Positions 50,301-58,595 of a stretch of 64,000 nucleotides of DNA are shown one piece after another. Where the stretch lies: NCBI GenBank assembly GCA_009922615.1, contig RFVF01000004.1:1-64000 (forward strand), read 5' to 3'. Below the pieces are notes generated by a model. It was not told where the DNA came from. It was given only the letters and a program-made list of their open reading frames with translations, and did not search any database. Source of the stretch: Pseudomonadota bacterium (GTDB taxonomy: Bacteria > Verrucomicrobiota > Verrucomicrobiia > Limisphaerales > SXTU01). Both the position numbers and the translations under genes were made by a program. How positions within the stretch are numbered: the stretch's first letter is position 1; each line of letters begins with the position of its first letter.

Positions 50301-52381
50301 TGGCGCTTCGTGCCGAAGTAGAACTGCCGCGGGTCGCCCGCGTAGTCGCTCTGGATGTAATAGACCGACTCGTCCACCAGCCCCACCGCCACTTCGGCGG
50401 CGACGGGCTTGCCCTCGTGGTCGCGCGCGGTCACGAGCAACGTTCCCTCCTCGCGCGGCTGGTATTGGGCGCGGTCGGGCTTTACGTCCACGGTGAGGAA
50501 ATGCTTCGTGGGCGGCACGATGACTTGCTTCGTGTCCAGGTGAACCTGTTTGTCCGCAACCATCGCGGCGCTGAGGAAGACGTTCGGCACATGCTCGTCG
50601 CTGAGTTGAAGTTCGACCAACTTCACCGTGCCCGTGAGATGCACCACCTGATGGCTGATAAGCTCCTCGGCCTCGACCGTGAAGAGCACGTAACGGTCGT
50701 TGCTGTTCGCCACGAGCATGACCGGAGCCTTCTGCCCGCTGCGGAAAGTGTCGCGGTCCACGATGATTTCCACGCCGCCGTGCCGGTAGCCGAGTTCGGC
50801 GGTCACGTTGTTCGCGACCCACAGCGTCGTCTCCGCGCGGATGGGCTGCGGTGGGCGATTGGGAAAGGCGTCTTCCGTGAGCCAGGTGACTTTGTAATAG
50901 CCCTCGCGCTCAGGCGTGAAGACCAAGTCCACCTTGCCCTCGGCGTCGGTCTTGAGCGTGCGCGTGAGTATGTCGTCGCTGTGGTAGCCACGGAATTTTA
51001 GCCGCCACGGACGCTGGCCCACTTGCGGCGGGGGCGGAAACTTCCCGTCGGACTGAAGCGCCTTCAGCTCCGGCCCCTTCACTTCCTTGCCGGCGGGGTT
51101 CACCCAGATTTCCTCCCAATACTCGCGCGTGACCTTGACGATGCCCGCGATGACGGCGGGCTGCTCGTTCGCGTCCTGCGCGCGGAAGTTCACCGTCGCC
51201 TTGTCGCCGGGCTTGTGGAGGTTGTGCTCCGGCTTGGCGTGGACGTAGTAGCGCTGGCGCGTGACGCGCACGGTGCCGCTGCCGGTGATTTCGCGGCGAC
51301 TGGCATCCACCACGCGCGCCTCGATGCGGAACTCGAAGTCCTGCCCGTAATCCTTTGGCGACTCGAACTCCAGCGTCGCCTTGCCCGTCGCATCGGTCTT
51401 CAAGGTCTCGCGTTTCAAAATCTGCCCGCCCCCGCCCCCGCGCCAGTAGCGTCCACGACCGAAGCGGCCTTCGTTCTCCTCGTAGAACCAACCGAACTCA
51501 CGCGGCTCCTTCCACGCGAAGTAATACGGGTTCTGATGCACGATGACCTCGACCGTCGCGTTCGCCACCGGCCCGCCGAAGTAGTAATCCGCCTGCACGT
51601 TTACCTCCACGCGGTCGCCGGTGCGGAAGGCCTTCTTGCGCCTGCCTTCCTCGGGCGTCTGCACGGCCACCTTGAACTCCGGCAGCTTGTATTCCTCCAG
51701 CCGGAAAAGCGTCGCGCTGCCGATGTGCTGGTTGTTCGCCTTGTCGCGGAACTGCACGTGATACTCGCCGAGGCGCTGCTGCTCCGTGAGTTCGAGCGAC
51801 GCCCAGCCGGTTCCGAACTCGTTCAGCTTGAGGTCGCCTTCCTTCACCTTCGCGCCGTCCGGGCCGGTGATGGAGTAAGCAATCGTCTCGTTCGCGGGCG
51901 TGGAATAGACCGAGCCGTTGTAGCGACGAACAACCGCCTTCCACTCGACCTTCTCCTTCGGGCGATAAGCCGGGCGGTCGGTGAACGCGTAGATGCGCCA
52001 CGACTCGTGCGGCTCGCGATACCAATACGCGCTGCCAGGACTGAAGGCCTGCTTGTCGCCCGCGATGGCGCTGGCGAACAGCTCGTTGTTCGAGTTCGGC
52101 GTGCGGGTGAGCTCGAAGACGGCGAGGCCGTCCTTGTCTGTGACCTTGTCCTGCGCGCGGGACTCCCATTGGTTGTTCGCGACGTGCCAGCGCTCCCAGA
52201 TGCGGGCCTTTGCCTTGGGCAACGGCTTGCCCGAAAGCGCGTCGGTGACGAAGACGAGTGCCTGCTTGCCGCTCGCCTTGAGCACCAGCGCGGCGTCGGT
52301 CACCAGCACCAGTTCGCGCGCGGACTGCCCGCCGCCCTGCGCGTGCAGCACGTAGGCCCCGGGCCGCAGCTTGCCGTCCAC
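47342..52381 (-). CDS. alpha-2-macroglobulin family protein, main body (frameshifted from its N-terminus)
   Basis: About 1,679 residues. Contains MG-type beta-sandwich domains (YAFTDRPAYRPKEKVEWKAVV), a Gly/Ala/Met-rich linker that may be the protease bait region (about residues 820-880), the pre-thioester A2M block and the thioester motif CTEQ (YGCTEQTMSRF, about 1058), then the alpha/alpha toroid and a receptor-like C-terminus. Bacterial A2Ms trap foreign proteases in the periplasm. This ORF begins at a GTG inside a domain, with no ribosome site, so it is the continuation of the upstream 53459 gene after a frameshift. A GC-rich palindrome and a heptamer tract lie inside it. Confidence 0.88.
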   Translation of the reverse strand: MDGKLRPGAYVLHAQGGGQSARELVLVTDAALVLKASGKQALVFVTDALSGKPLPKAKARIWERWHVANNQWESRAQDKVTDKDGLAVFELTRTPNSNNELFASAIAGDKQAFSPGSAYWYREPHESWRIYAFTDRPAYRPKEKVEWKAVVRRYNGSVYSTPANETIAYSITGPDGAKVKEGDLKLNEFGTGWASLELTEQQRLGEYHVQFRDKANNQHIGSATLFRLEEYKLPEFKVAVQTPEEGRRKKAFRTGDRVEVNVQADYYFGGPVANATVEVIVHQNPYYFAWKEPREFGWFYEENEGRFGRGRYWRGGGGGQILKRETLKTDATGKATLEFESPKDYGQDFEFRIEARVVDASRREITGSGTVRVTRQRYYVHAKPEHNLHKPGDKATVNFRAQDANEQPAVIAGIVKVTREYWEEIWVNPAGKEVKGPELKALQSDGKFPPPPQVGQRPWRLKFRGYHSDDILTRTLKTDAEGKVDLVFTPEREGYYKVTWLTEDAFPNRPPQPIRAETTLWVANNVTAELGYRHGGVEIIVDRDTFRSGQKAPVMLVANSNDRYVLFTVEAEELISHQVVHLTGTVKLVELQLSDEHVPNVFLSAAMVADKQVHLDTKQVIVPPTKHFLTVDVKPDRAQYQPREEGTLLVTARDHEGKPVAAEVAVGLVDESVYYIQSDYAGDPRQFYFGTKRQQRTQTQSTFNQKSYAKLVEWEEDGVKMVLEQSDALERADRRKNWAFEGESDKGDLQELRKSGMAREEQAAFGGGANANRMRGLAMPMSAPVGAVAMDAVALAAAPAPMPKVMLRDEKAKGDKQAAGEGDEEPNVVVRTDFRSTITWLPDVKTGADGTARVPVKYPDTLTGWKATARAVGSGAQFGIANTTTRTKQPLIVRLQAPRFFVVGDEVVLSAVVNNNTDQPLDVKVSLEAGGSGLTFLPPSPASGERAGVRGRDVVLKVPPNSEGRADWKARVVTPGEVWLKTTAVGGKFSDAMEKTYPVHEHGIERFLTKAGKVRGSDITVRLDIPAARKKDTTTLVVQVAPSLAVTMLDALPYLIDYPYGCTEQTMSRFLPSVVTARTLKDLGLQPEDVMSRVFGGIEARAGGAAPPNLGVKKDLSKLNEMTDAGLKRLYDFQHGDGGWGWWKEGQSDRWMTAYVVWGLTLAKQSGVALKANVLERAAAFLDKTLVEEELNHDMQAFMLHALAEQRADAKQAGLSQFQTKAWDNLWKNREVLNAYTRALLALAAHHFGKAAEAKTLIANLENGVKRDERPDASVLIDGQLPANAGVMGTAHWGEDGIYWRWSDGGVEATAFALRALLAIDPQNKLIEPVTNWLLKGRRGAQWSNTSDTAITVLALNDYLRVTKELSPELEYEVTVNGTSIAKRKVSGAEVFAAPSRFAVDTKLIKDGANDIRIRRKGEGPVYFAAEAKFFSLEEPIPPSGNEIFVKREYFKLVGRPTLLKGLLYDKVPLLDGESVKSGERIETVLTIEAKNNYEYLLFEDLKPAGFEAVAVRSGESLYARELKSGAVERKFGEVGKPAPAPAPAKSPKSKGPKSKVGAAVPAVAAEVAVAEPAIAIAPGAPAARLAAARPVGIALPRPIGIGEPDFTGRDRWVYQELRDRKVALFLDKLPEGVWQLRYEMRAEVPGVFHALPVLGHAMYVPEIRCNGAELRVTVGDAK
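47714..47742 (+). repeat. degenerate heptamer tract inside the alpha-2-macroglobulin gene
   Basis: Units TTTGGAC, TTCGGAC, CCTTGGAC (8 bp) and TTTGGAC are contiguous and encode a Lys/Ser/Pro-rich stretch (KSPKSKGPKSKV) in an Ala/Pro linker near the C-terminus. Confidence 0.72.
49529..49571. repeat. GC-rich palindromic (REP-like) element inside the alpha-2-macroglobulin gene
   Basis: CCCCCTTACCCCGGCCCTC then TCCCCCGATGCGGGCGAGGGAGG matches the intergenic elements at 21.6 and 36.9-37.0 kb. It is read in frame as FLPPSPASGERAGVRGR and interrupts an otherwise normal strand-rich region. Confidence 0.75.
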
Positions 52382-52399
52382 GCGCGGCGAGGCGTTGCC

Positions 52400-53459
52400 C
52401 GGCCGGTACGTCGGTCGTGAGGTTGGCCGTATAGAGCGTGAGCTCGATGGTTTTCAAGTTGCGCCAGTTCAGGTGGAACTGGACTTCCGAGTCCGGCAGG
52501 AAGACGTGGCTGACGGACACGCCGAGGTTTACTTGGGTGATGTTGCGAATTTGCTGCTGCGCCTGCTCCCAGTAACGCGTCTCGCCCTTGTTGAACTCCG
52601 CAACCAGCCGCCGGAACAGCGCGAGCGCCTTCACGTAATCCTGCTCCTGCGTCCAGTTGCCGTCCTTGAGCGGGACGGCGCGGCCTTGGTTCATCATCCA
52701 TTCGGCGTAGTGATACAGCGCGTCATCATACCAATCCGTCCCTTTGCCGGGCTTGAGCGCCGCCTCGAAATGCTCCGGCACCCGCGCGCGCGCATCCCAG
52801 TCACCGCCGTGATACTGGAACGACACCGCGAGGAGATAATGCGCGTGGGCCTTGTCGTTCTCCGTGGTGGCTATCTTCAGCACGTTCTCGAGAATGTTCA
52901 GCGGGACGACGTTGCCGTAGTTCCCGTAGCGGTAATACGGCTCCGCCTGCGGCGGCTTGGCGGAGCGCCATACGATGCTGAGGTAACGCGTCCGCGACTC
53001 CTCCGACGCCCGCTGCCCGGCCCACCAGTCCAGCACTTGCGCGTAATGCTGCCACGCCGTGCCCCAGTTGCGCTGGTTGCGCGGCGTCCAGTGCGAGTCT
53101 CCGAGTGACTCCTGAATCTCGACCCACACGCGATCCTTCTCCTCTTCGCGCTGCACATCGCGCACGAGCGCGTTCAGCTCCTGCCGGGCGTGGTTGAACT
53201 TGGTGTTGTCCGCGCGCTGCGTGCTGGCCTCGGAGCGCCACAGCGTATCCGCCCGCCGGAACAGCACCCAGCGCTGCTCGGCGGGCGGGAGATTCGTCAC
53301 GTTTACGGCGCGGTAAAGCTCGTTGGCCTTGGCGAAAGATTTCTCGGCAACGAACTTCTCCGCCTCCGCCTTCTGCGCGGCGTAGTTCGCGGTTGGTTCA
53401 GCGGAATGAATTTGGCAGGCGAGCGAAAGAAAAGTAGCGACAACCAGCAGCGGTCTCAT
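52400..53459 (-). CDS. alpha-2-macroglobulin family protein, N-terminal part (before frameshift)
   Basis: The ATG at 53459 gives a signal peptide (MRPLLVVATFLSLACQIHSAE), about 280 residues of TPR/HAT-like helical sequence (YRAVNVTNLPPAEQRWVLF, ALALFRRLVAEFNKGETRYW) and the first MG-domain strand (IELTLYTANLTTDV). After about 52405 this frame turns into low-complexity Arg/Ala/Gly sequence, while the adjacent frame continues the domain (PGNASPRVDGKLRPGAYVLHAQ). Removing one base near 52400-52412 would restore a single protein of about 2,030 residues. Sequencing error and real mutation are both possible. Confidence 0.82.
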
Positions 53460-53607
53460 AGCGGCAGGTTAGACGGTGCGTTCAGGAAAACACTCCCGAA
53501 ATGGCTGGCGGAGGCAGCGAGGTTTTTATTTCGCAACTGTTCCCTTGGCTTTGGTAGCTTCCCCGTCGTCGCACAGCGCAAAACGTTCCATGTCCGGACA
53601 GGTCGTC

Positions 53608-54879
53608 ATGAACACCAATACATACTCCCGTCGGTCATTTCTCCGGGCTGCTGGCATCACGCTGGCGCTGCCGGCGCTGGAATCGTTGCGGCCCAACGCG
53701 CGCGCCGCCGCCGCGGGTCCGGTGCGGCGGCTCGTGGCGTGCTGCACCACGCTGGGCATTCACGCGGAGAATTTGTTTCCGAAGCAGGTGGGCCGGGAGT
53801 TTGAACTGACCCCGTATTTGGAGCCGTTGCAGGAGATTCGCGGGGATTTTACGGTGTTCAGCGGCGTGTCGCATCCGGAGGTGGATGGCGGGCATTCGAG
53901 CGAGGCGAGCTTCCTCAGCGCCGCGCCGCATCCGGGGGCGAGCAGCTTTCGCAACACGATTTCGCTCGATCAATTCATTCTGGAAAAGCTCCCGCCCGCG
54001 ACGCGCTTTGGGTGTCTCGCCTTGAACACGGGCAACGGCGGCACCGGGCTCTCGGTTTCCCGCAGTGGCGTGAAGGTTCCCACGGATTACCGGCCGAGTG
54101 AGGTGTTCAAGAAGCTCTTCGTGAATGGCACGGCCAAGGAAGTGGCGCAACAAACGGAGCGCCTTCGGGACGGCCAGAGCATCATGGACACCGTGGCGGG
54201 TGACGCCAAACGCCTCCAGCAGCGGGCGACGGCGCGCGATCGCGAGAAACTCGACGAGTATTTCACGACGGTCCGCGAAGTGGAACAGCGGCTCAAACTC
54301 GCCGAGGAATGGGCGCAGAAGCCTAAGCCTTCGGTGAACGTCCCACCGGCCACCGACGTGCAGAACGCCGCTGATTTCGTCGCGCGCACGCGGCTGATGT
54401 TTGACCTCGCGCACCTCGCGTTGCAGACGGATTCCACGCGCGTCATCACGGTGATGATCTCCGGTCACAACAGCGTGCCGCCCATTCCCGGCATCACGCA
54501 GGACTGGCACAACCTGTCGCACCACGGCAAGGACCCGGAGAAGCTCGCCCAGCTCCGCGTCATTGAGCTGGAGCAAATGAAGTTGCTGGCCGGATTCCTC
54601 GGCAAACTGCGCTCGTCGAAGGAGGCGGGCGCGGATTTGCTGGCCAACACGATGGTGCTTTACGGCTCCAACCTCGGCAACGCGTCGAGCCACGACACGA
54701 AGAACATGCCGATGCTGTTGGCGGGCGGTGGCTTCAAGCACGGGCAGCATTTGGCATTCGATGCGCAGAGCAATTACCCACTGCCCAATCTTTACGTATC
54801 CATGCTGCACCGCCTCGGCATCGAAACCGCCAAGTTTGCCAGCAGCACCGGGACAATGCGCGGACTGGAATTAATCTGA
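53608..54879 (+). CDS. DUF1552 domain-containing protein (Tat-exported)
   Basis: 423 residues from the ATG of MNTNTYSRRSFLRAAG; SRRSFLR is a twin-arginine signal. DUF1552 pattern: VACCTTLGIHAENLFPK, TVFSGVSHPEVDGGHSSEASFL, WHNLSHHGKDPEKLAQL, NTMVLYGSNLGNASSHDTKNMPMLLAGGG. It is related in plan to DUF1501 and typical of Planctomycetes/Verrucomicrobia, often next to DUF1592/1549 cytochromes; here it stands alone next to the A2M gene. Reaction unknown. Confidence 0.92.
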   Translation: MNTNTYSRRSFLRAAGITLALPALESLRPNARAAAAGPVRRLVACCTTLGIHAENLFPKQVGREFELTPYLEPLQEIRGDFTVFSGVSHPEVDGGHSSEASFLSAAPHPGASSFRNTISLDQFILEKLPPATRFGCLALNTGNGGTGLSVSRSGVKVPTDYRPSEVFKKLFVNGTAKEVAQQTERLRDGQSIMDTVAGDAKRLQQRATARDREKLDEYFTTVREVEQRLKLAEEWAQKPKPSVNVPPATDVQNAADFVARTRLMFDLAHLALQTDSTRVITVMISGHNSVPPIPGITQDWHNLSHHGKDPEKLAQLRVIELEQMKLLAGFLGKLRSSKEAGADLLANTMVLYGSNLGNASSHDTKNMPMLLAGGGFKHGQHLAFDAQSNYPLPNLYVSMLHRLGIETAKFASSTGTMRGLELI

Positions 54880-54954
54880 GCGGCACACGAATGGTCCCCG
54901 CCGTGGCGTTTACTGCGAGCCTTGCGGACGAAAGCGTTCGCGCTTCCGAACCCA

Positions 54955-55992
54955 ATGCATCTTCTGCTTACTGAATCGGGCGATGAGCCGTTCCTGCTCG
55001 AGGAATTGCAACGCGCTTTTCCGGGTGGCCACCACGCGAGCATGGCCGATGGGCTGGTGCAAACTGATTTCGTGTTGCAGCGGGAATGCGGTGCGCCCGT
55101 GCTCGCGTTCGCGCGGCAGATGCTGCCCGAAGCCGTGGCGCTGACGGCGGTATCCATCCGGGAGTGGGGTATTCGATTGTTTGAAGCCATCTGCGCTCGG
55201 GTGCCGGAGGGCCAGCCGTGGCGGTTGCACGTTGCTCCGCATTATGGTCAAGGCACTGCCGGGGTGAACCGCGCGCAGTTTATTCTGGAGGCCAGCCGGG
55301 ATTTGCTCCGGAAGAAACGGCGACATCTGCTGCGGGCACTGGTGCCGGAGGAGACACCTTTCGACGAATGCACCACGCTGGTGCAGTTGCTGTTGACGGC
55401 TCCGGACGCGGGCTTTCTGTCCATCGCACCCGCGCCGATGCCGTGGCAGCTGCGCCGGTGCGTGTGGCCGTTCGTCAAGGGCGAGGTGCCCGAGGCAGTG
55501 GACAAGGCCGCGCCCAGCCGGGCCTTTGCGAAACTGGTCGAGGCGGAGCGGCGGCTGGGGCTGCGCATCGGCGTGGGTGAAATGTGCGTGGACCTCGGCG
55601 CGTGTCCGGGAAGCTGGAGCTATGTGGCGCTGGAGCGCGGCGCACGGGTCATCGCGGTGGATCGCTCGCCCTTGCGCGACGATCTGATGGCGAACGAGCG
55701 GTTGAGTTTTCATCAGGGCGACGCCTTCACCTTCGATCCGGAACAGCCGGTGAACTGGTTGCTCTGCGACGTGATCGCCGCGCCGGAGCGCAGCGTGGAA
55801 CTCGCGCTCGACTGGGTGCGGCGGCAGCGCTGCCGCAAGTTTGTGGTGACGATCAAGTTCAAGGGCCAAGGCGACTATGCGAAGCTGGAACCCCTCAAGC
55901 ACGCGTTACCCTCGCTGTGCTCCGAGTTTTTCCTAGTCCGGCTGTGTGCTAACAAGAACGAGGCGTGCGTTGCAGGAGTGGTCGCATTCTGA
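54955..55992 (+). CDS. RlmM-like 23S rRNA 2'-O-methyltransferase family protein
   Basis: 345 residues from the ATG of MHLLLTESGDEPFLLEEL. The C-terminal half is an FtsJ-type SAM methyltransferase (CVDLGACPGSWSYVALERGARVIAVDRSPL, LLCDVIAAPERS, KFVVTIKFKGQG), with the Asp-Lys-Lys type catalytic residues D in LLCDV and K in TIKFK. The N-terminal THUMP-like half resembles RlmM, which 2'-O-methylates C2498 of 23S rRNA. Long relative to plain RrmJ, in line with RlmM. Confidence 0.82.
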   Translation: MHLLLTESGDEPFLLEELQRAFPGGHHASMADGLVQTDFVLQRECGAPVLAFARQMLPEAVALTAVSIREWGIRLFEAICARVPEGQPWRLHVAPHYGQGTAGVNRAQFILEASRDLLRKKRRHLLRALVPEETPFDECTTLVQLLLTAPDAGFLSIAPAPMPWQLRRCVWPFVKGEVPEAVDKAAPSRAFAKLVEAERRLGLRIGVGEMCVDLGACPGSWSYVALERGARVIAVDRSPLRDDLMANERLSFHQGDAFTFDPEQPVNWLLCDVIAAPERSVELALDWVRRQRCRKFVVTIKFKGQGDYAKLEPLKHALPSLCSEFFLVRLCANKNEACVAGVVAF

Positions 55993-56014
55993 AAAGGTTT
56001 TGGCACCGGTTCGC

Positions 56015-56809
56015 ATGAAATACACTTACGAAGAACTCGCGAAGATGATTGATCACTCGCTGCTGCATCCAACGATGACGGATCAGGAGCTGGAGGACGG
56101 CTGCAAGCTGGCGGCGAAGTATCAGGTCGCCTCGGTGTGCATCAAACCCTACGCCGTGAAACGCGCAGCGGAACTCTTGCAAGGCTCGGGTGTGCTGGTG
56201 GGCGCGGTCATCGGCTTCCCACACGGCAACGCCGCCACGGAATCAAAACGTTACGAGACCGAGCTGGCTTGTCGTGATGGGGCGGCCGAGATCGACATGG
56301 TCATCAACGTGGGTAAGGCGCTTTCGGGCGACTGGGGTTTTGTGGAGCGGGATGTGAAGGCCGTTTGCGACGAGGCTCATTCGCACGGTGCAAAGGTAAA
56401 GGTGATCTTCGAGAATGATTACCTCACCAAGGGCGGCGCGGGCTTGAGCAGCGATGATTTCAAGCGCCAGCTCTGTCAAATCTGCGAACGCGCCGGCGCA
56501 GACTGGGTGAAGACGAGTTCCGGCTACGGCTTTGTGAAGCAGCCCGACGGCTCCTACAACTACAAGGGCGCGACGGAGCACGACCTCGCACTGATGCGGG
56601 CGAGTGTGTCTGCAAGGGTGCAGGTGAAGGCTGCCGGCGGCGTGCGCGATCTGGACGGGCTCATCAAGGTGCGCGATCTCGGGGGCTCGCGCTGCGGCGC
56701 GACGGCGACGGCGGCGATGCTGGATGAGTATCGACGGCGTGAAGCGGCGGAACGGGCGGGACAGGGGGCGCAAGGTGGCAGTGGGGCCATCGGTGCGGGC
56801 GGTTACTGA
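56015..56809 (+). CDS. deoC: deoxyribose-phosphate aldolase
   Basis: 264 residues from the ATG of MKYTYEELAKMIDHSLLHPT. It cleaves 2-deoxyribose-5-phosphate to glyceraldehyde-3-phosphate and acetaldehyde. Schiff-base lysine K166 (WVKTSSGYG) and the proton-relay K205 (VKAAGGVRD), with D94 in the AEIDMVINVG strand, are present. The C-terminal tail (RAGQGAQGGSGAIGAGGY) is Gly-rich and beyond the family core. Start overlaps no gene; the longer frame from 55946 reads into the methyltransferase gene. Confidence 0.96.
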   Translation: MKYTYEELAKMIDHSLLHPTMTDQELEDGCKLAAKYQVASVCIKPYAVKRAAELLQGSGVLVGAVIGFPHGNAATESKRYETELACRDGAAEIDMVINVGKALSGDWGFVERDVKAVCDEAHSHGAKVKVIFENDYLTKGGAGLSSDDFKRQLCQICERAGADWVKTSSGYGFVKQPDGSYNYKGATEHDLALMRASVSARVQVKAAGGVRDLDGLIKVRDLGGSRCGATATAAMLDEYRRREAAERAGQGAQGGSGAIGAGGY

Positions 56810-56817
56810 AACTCTGC

Positions 56818-57333
56818 ATGAAGCCCGTCGATTTGTTTCGTCACTGCCCGCAGTGTGGCCAGCCCGCGCAGAACGTGGGGCGTGCCCCGTTCCATTGCGA
56901 TGCCTGTGGTTTTCTCTTCTACTTCAATCCCGCCATTGCCGTTGGCGCGCTGCTCATCGCGCCGGATGACACGCTCTTGTTGGTGCGACGCGCGAAGGAT
57001 CCGCATCGCGACAAGCTCACGGTGCCAGGTGGATTTGTGGATGCCGGTGAGATCGCTGAGGACGCGCTGCGACGTGAAATCCGCGAGGAGGTGGCGATGG
57101 AAGTGGAAGGCCTCGACTACTTTTGCTCGCTGCCCAACACCTATCACTATCGCGGTGTGACGTATCAGGTGCTGGATTTCTTTTTTGTGGTCCGCGTGAA
57201 TTCCAAGACGGCGCGGGCAGAAGCTGCGGAGGTGAGCGAGATTTGCTGGCGCAAGGCAGAGCAAATCAAGCTTGAGGAAATCGCCTTTGATTCCGTGCGT
57301 GAAGCGATGCGCCGCTTTCTCCTCCGCCGGTGA
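56818..57333 (+). CDS. NUDIX hydrolase with N-terminal zinc ribbon
   Basis: 171 residues. Zinc ribbon CPQCG...CDACG (10-30), then the NUDIX domain with box GGFVDAGEIAEDALRREIREEV. The zinc ribbon plus NUDIX layout is that of small NADH/ADP-ribose-type pyrophosphatases, but NudC's SQPWPFPxS signature is absent, so the substrate is open. It starts eight bases after deoC, suggesting co-transcription of two nucleotide-salvage functions. Confidence 0.9.
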   Translation: MKPVDLFRHCPQCGQPAQNVGRAPFHCDACGFLFYFNPAIAVGALLIAPDDTLLLVRRAKDPHRDKLTVPGGFVDAGEIAEDALRREIREEVAMEVEGLDYFCSLPNTYHYRGVTYQVLDFFFVVRVNSKTARAEAAEVSEICWRKAEQIKLEEIAFDSVREAMRRFLLRR

Positions 57334-57340
57334 GGAGCGC

Positions 57341-58489
57341 CTACGACTTGGGCGGCGGCGGGCCGTTGCGCACGCAACGGAAGCCGGTGTGATTGAGGCC
57401 CGTGTCCGGCGAAGTCTTCATGCGCATGGCGGGGCGGTAGCCCCAGCAGTAGGCCTCGGTGCAGAGATACGAGCCGCCGCGCGTGATGCGTTTCCAGACA
57501 CCGGGTTCGTTCGGATCGTAGCTCTCCTGCGGGCCTTGCGGATTGGCCTTGGGACTCTTCGCATAGTAGTCGGGCAGATACCAGTCGCTCGTCCACTCCC
57601 ACACGTTCCCCGCCATGTCGTAGAGGCCGTAGTCATTGGGAGGGAAACTTCCCACAGGGGACTGTGATTTGAAGCCGTCCTGAAGCGTGTTCCCATTGGG
57701 AAACTTGCCCTGCCAGAAGTTCGCCATCCACTTGCCGTCGGGGGTTTTCTCGTTGCCCCAGATGTAAGTGAGTTTTTCCTTGCCGCCGCGCGCCGCGAAT
57801 TCCCACTCGGCCTCCGTGGGCAGCCGCTTGCCGGCCCACTTCGCGTAGGCCACGGCATCGAACCACGCCACATGCACCACCGGGTGCTTCTCGCGGCCCA
57901 CGATCGTGGAGTCCGGCCCCTCAGGATGCCGCCAGTTCGCGCCGGGCACGTAACGCCACCATGCCATGTGATTGTGCAACGGCACGTCGCCTGGCGGCGG
58001 GGTGAAGACGATCGAGCCCGGAACGAGCGCCTCGGGCGGCGCCTCGGGGAAATCTTCCTGTTTGGGTTTGCGCTCGGCGATGGTCACGTAGCCGGTGGCC
58101 TTGATGAACTTCTCGAACTCGGCATTGGTGAGCTCATATTTGTCCATCCAGAAACCATCCACTGTGACCTCGTGGACGGGCTTTTCATCTGGCTGGCCTT
58201 CCTCGGAACCCATCTGGAACGTGCCGCCGGGAATCCATACCATGCCGTTGGTCCACGACAGGTCGTTCGGATTTTGCTTCGCGGTCGAAGCGGAGGATTC
58301 GGTTGGTTTCGGCTCAACCACCGCGTGGCCCAGGCCCTTCGGGGCATCGTAGCGCGTGGCGTAATCCTTCGCTGACTTGCGAGCGAGCAACGGCGAGATC
58401 AACGCGACCAGGCCGACCACCACGACGAGGGCGAGCACGAACTTCCACGGACTGACTTGGTGCGGATTCGGTTCAGGCGGTTTGCTCAT
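57341..58489 (-). CDS. formylglycine-generating enzyme (SUMF1) family protein
   Basis: 382 residues from the ATG of MSKPPEPNPHQVSPW, with one membrane helix (about 18-36). FGE/SUMF1 domain from about 80: [49 protein letters not shown], and RGGSYLCTEAYCWGYRPAMR. The C-x4-C pair matches the copper-binding catalytic cysteines of aerobic FGE, which convert sulfatase Cys/Ser to formylglycine. This makes it a likely true sulfatase-activating enzyme, unlike the cysteine-less copy at 37132. No sulfatase gene is in the window. Confidence 0.92.
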   Translation of the reverse strand: MSKPPEPNPHQVSPWKFVLALVVVVGLVALISPLLARKSAKDYATRYDAPKGLGHAVVEPKPTESSASTAKQNPNDLSWTNGMVWIPGGTFQMGSEEGQPDEKPVHEVTVDGFWMDKYELTNAEFEKFIKATGYVTIAERKPKQEDFPEAPPEALVPGSIVFTPPPGDVPLHNHMAWWRYVPGANWRHPEGPDSTIVGREKHPVVHVAWFDAVAYAKWAGKRLPTEAEWEFAARGGKEKLTYIWGNEKTPDGKWMANFWQGKFPNGNTLQDGFKSQSPVGSFPPNDYGLYDMAGNVWEWTSDWYLPDYYAKSPKANPQGPQESYDPNEPGVWKRITRGGSYLCTEAYCWGYRPAMRMKTSPDTGLNHTGFRCVRNGPPPPKS

Positions 58490-58531
58490 GGGTGCCAAGA
58501 TTGCGTCGGCACAGCATGAGAGACGAAGACG

Positions 58532-58552
58532 AAAGGCAAAAGGTAAAAGGTA
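58532..58552 (+). repeat. heptanucleotide repeat AAAGGTA x3 upstream of the FGE gene
   Basis: Units AAAGGCA, AAAGGTA, AAAGGTA are contiguous in the 106-bp gap between the FGE and WYL-regulator genes. Same seven-base period as the four other tracts. Confidence 0.8.
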
Positions 58553-58595
58553 AACTGCCGGGAAGGGCGTCTGAAACGCGTGTTCCGTTTGCTGA

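Noticed and set aside
51498-52400. Extension of the A2M N-terminal frame past the frameshift
   Set aside because: Sequence becomes Arg/Ala/Gly noise and overlaps the strong A2M main-body frame.
52395-52415. Programmed ribosomal frameshift in A2M
   Set aside because: No slippery run or downstream structure visible; ordinary mutation or sequencing error is simpler.
53635-54810. 391-residue minus-strand ORF
   Set aside because: Antisense shadow of the DUF1552 gene, which has signal and family motifs.
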